A stretch of DNA of 64,000 nucleotides, taken from NCBI GenBank assembly GCA_002798175.1, contig NWQL01000006.1:107752-171751 (forward strand), written 5' to 3'. The number at the start of each line of letters is the position of its first letter. The stretch's first letter is position 1. The notes beneath the pieces were generated by a model. That model was not told where the DNA came from, did not search any database, and saw only the letters and a program-made list of their open reading frames with translations. Of the stretch, positions 63,199 through 64,000 are shown piece by piece. The stretch comes from Lysobacteraceae bacterium NML91-0213 (GTDB lineage Bacteria > Pseudomonadota > Gammaproteobacteria > Xanthomonadales > Xanthomonadaceae). The position numbers and the translations under genes are program-made.

Positions 63199-64000
63199 TC
63201 AGCCGGCGCGCACCACGGCAAAGGCCTCGTGCGCGGCCGCAACGGTGGCGTCCAGCGTCTGCTGGTCGTGCGCGGACGACACGAAGCCGGCCTCGAACGC
63301 CGATGGCGCCAGGAACACGCCGCGGTCGAGCATCGCGTGGAAGAACCGCGAGAACGCCGCGGTGTCACAGGCCACCGCCTGGGCATAGGTGTCCACCTTC
63401 GGCGCGTCGGTGAAGAACATGCCGAACATTGCGCCGACACGGCTGGTAGTGAACGGCACGCCAGCCTCGCGCGCGGCCGCTTCCAGCCCGTCGCACAGCG
63501 CGTTGGCATGCGCCTCGAGGCGCTCATGGAAACCCGGCTCCTGGACCACCCCGAGCAGCGCCAGGCCTGCGGCCATCGCCACGGGATTGCCCGACAGCGT
63601 GCCCGCCTGGTACACGGGGCCGGCCGGCGAGATCTGCGACATCAGTTCGCGGCGGCCGCCATACGCACCCACCGGCATGCCGGCGCCGATGATCTTGCCG
63701 AACGTGGTGAGGTCGGGTGTCACCCCGTAGCGCGCCTGCGCGCCACCCAGGGCCACGCGGAAGCCGGTCATCACCTCGTCGAAGATCAGCACGGTGCCGT
63801 GGCGCGTGCACAGCTCGCGCAGGTGCTGCAGGAAACCGTCGCGCGGCAGCAGGCAGTTCGCGTTGCCGGCCACCGGTTCGATGATCAGCCCGGCGATGTC
63901 GTCGCCGTGTTCGGCGAACAGCGCCGTCGCCGCGTCGAAATCGTTGTAGGGCAGGGTGAGCGTGAGGTCGGCCAGGGCCTTCGGCACGCCCGGGGAATTG
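63199..64000 (-). CDS. hemL: Glutamate-1-semialdehyde 2,1-aminomutase, 3' part
   Basis: The gene begins beyond the right edge; 267 residues of its C-terminal part are visible. [43 protein letters not shown] and the PLP lysine in [16 protein letters not shown] are diagnostic, and MFTDAP-like [14 protein letters not shown] follows. It converts glutamate-1-semialdehyde to 5-aminolevulinate, the entry to tetrapyrrole synthesis by the C5 route. Both it and argD are class III aminotransferase-fold enzymes side by side by chance of position. Confidence 0.95.
   Translation of the reverse strand, partial: NSPGVPKALADLTLTLPYNDFDAATALFAEHGDDIAGLIIEPVAGNANCLLPRDGFLQHLRELCTRHGTVLIFDEVMTGFRVALGGAQARYGVTPDLTTFGKIIGAGMPVGAYGGRRELMSQISPAGPVYQAGTLSGNPVAMAAGLALLGVVQEPGFHERLEAHANALCDGLEAAAREAGVPFTTSRVGAMFGMFFTDAPKVDTYAQAVACDTAAFSRFFHAMLDRGVFLAPSAFEAGFVSSAHDQQTLDATVAAAHEAFAVVRAG

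Overview
The window is high-GC chromosomal DNA, almost certainly from a member of the Lysobacteraceae/Xanthomonadaceae (Gammaproteobacteria; Luteimonas, Lysobacter or Xanthomonas-like). The main reason is gene order. The block 3-oxoacid CoA-transferase A/B - rmlD-C-A-B - etfB-etfA - xanA-xanB is the flank of the LPS/O-antigen locus as described in Xanthomonas. The remaining genes fit the same family: ETF-ubiquinone oxidoreductase, a PPi-dependent phosphofructokinase, a short LID-less adenylate kinase, a lysine/alanine-rich H1-like protein and a DedA-PAP2-LssY fusion. Most of the window is ordinary core genome. The accessory part is the first ~3.5 kb and the ~14.5-16.6 kb glycan gene.

Layout. 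1-3.5 kb: right end of an IS3-family element, a frameshifted polytopic membrane protein, a GtrA-family protein and an FkbM methyltransferase, in less GC-rich DNA; this looks like the edge of a variable O-antigen locus. 3.5-14.5 kb: sugar-nucleotide synthesis (xanB, xanA on minus; rmlBACD and ugd on plus), with the electron-transfer flavoprotein genes and a two-subunit CoA-transferase. 14.5-18.2 kb: a WbsX-RgpF glycan protein whose start overlaps the end of ETF-QO. 18.3-24.2 kb: an AlkB homologue broken by an in-frame amber codon, ilvE, a DUF4124-like protein, metF, bolA, a DUF3228 protein and a zinc alcohol dehydrogenase with a small coupled partner. 24.2-32 kb: ahcY with an S-adenosylhomocysteine riboswitch, a secreted S9 peptidase, a LysM protein and metK. 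32-40.4 kb: a SEC-C protein, a YdjM-like membrane protein, a methyltransferase, a nupC-rbsK-dusB run, a GGDEF protein with a GGQEF signature and an aldo/keto reductase. 40.4-47.5 kb: Fur-controlled hemP, an ECF sigma/anti-sigma/PDZ operon, SPFH-NfeD, gcvT-gcvH, a 0.8-kb structured intergenic region with a possible small RNA, and the H1-like gene. 47.5-64 kb: a serine hydrolase, LemA and an M48 protease, pfp, adk, mpl, a LON-domain protein, the DedA-PAP2 fusion, a RIO-like kinase, a lipoprotein, an SDR, a Cys/Met-metabolism PLP enzyme, an argD-type aminotransferase and the 3' part of hemL.

How the genes work together. xanA/xanB, rmlBACD and ugd make GDP-mannose, dTDP-rhamnose and UDP-glucuronate, the precursors for the surface glycans handled by the accessory genes. 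metF, metK and ahcY, with the riboswitch, cover much of the activated-methyl cycle, and gcvT/gcvH feed one-carbon units to folate. etfAB and ETF-QO pass electrons from acyl-CoA and related dehydrogenases to ubiquinone.

I found no rRNA, tRNA, CRISPR array, prophage or clear new defence system. The signals most worth a second look are the SAH riboswitch with its own -10 element, the candidate small RNA upstream of the H1-like gene, the two disrupted genes, and several enzymes with altered catalytic motifs (GGQEF; PAP2 without its PSGH histidine; an SDR with Ala where Ser is expected).
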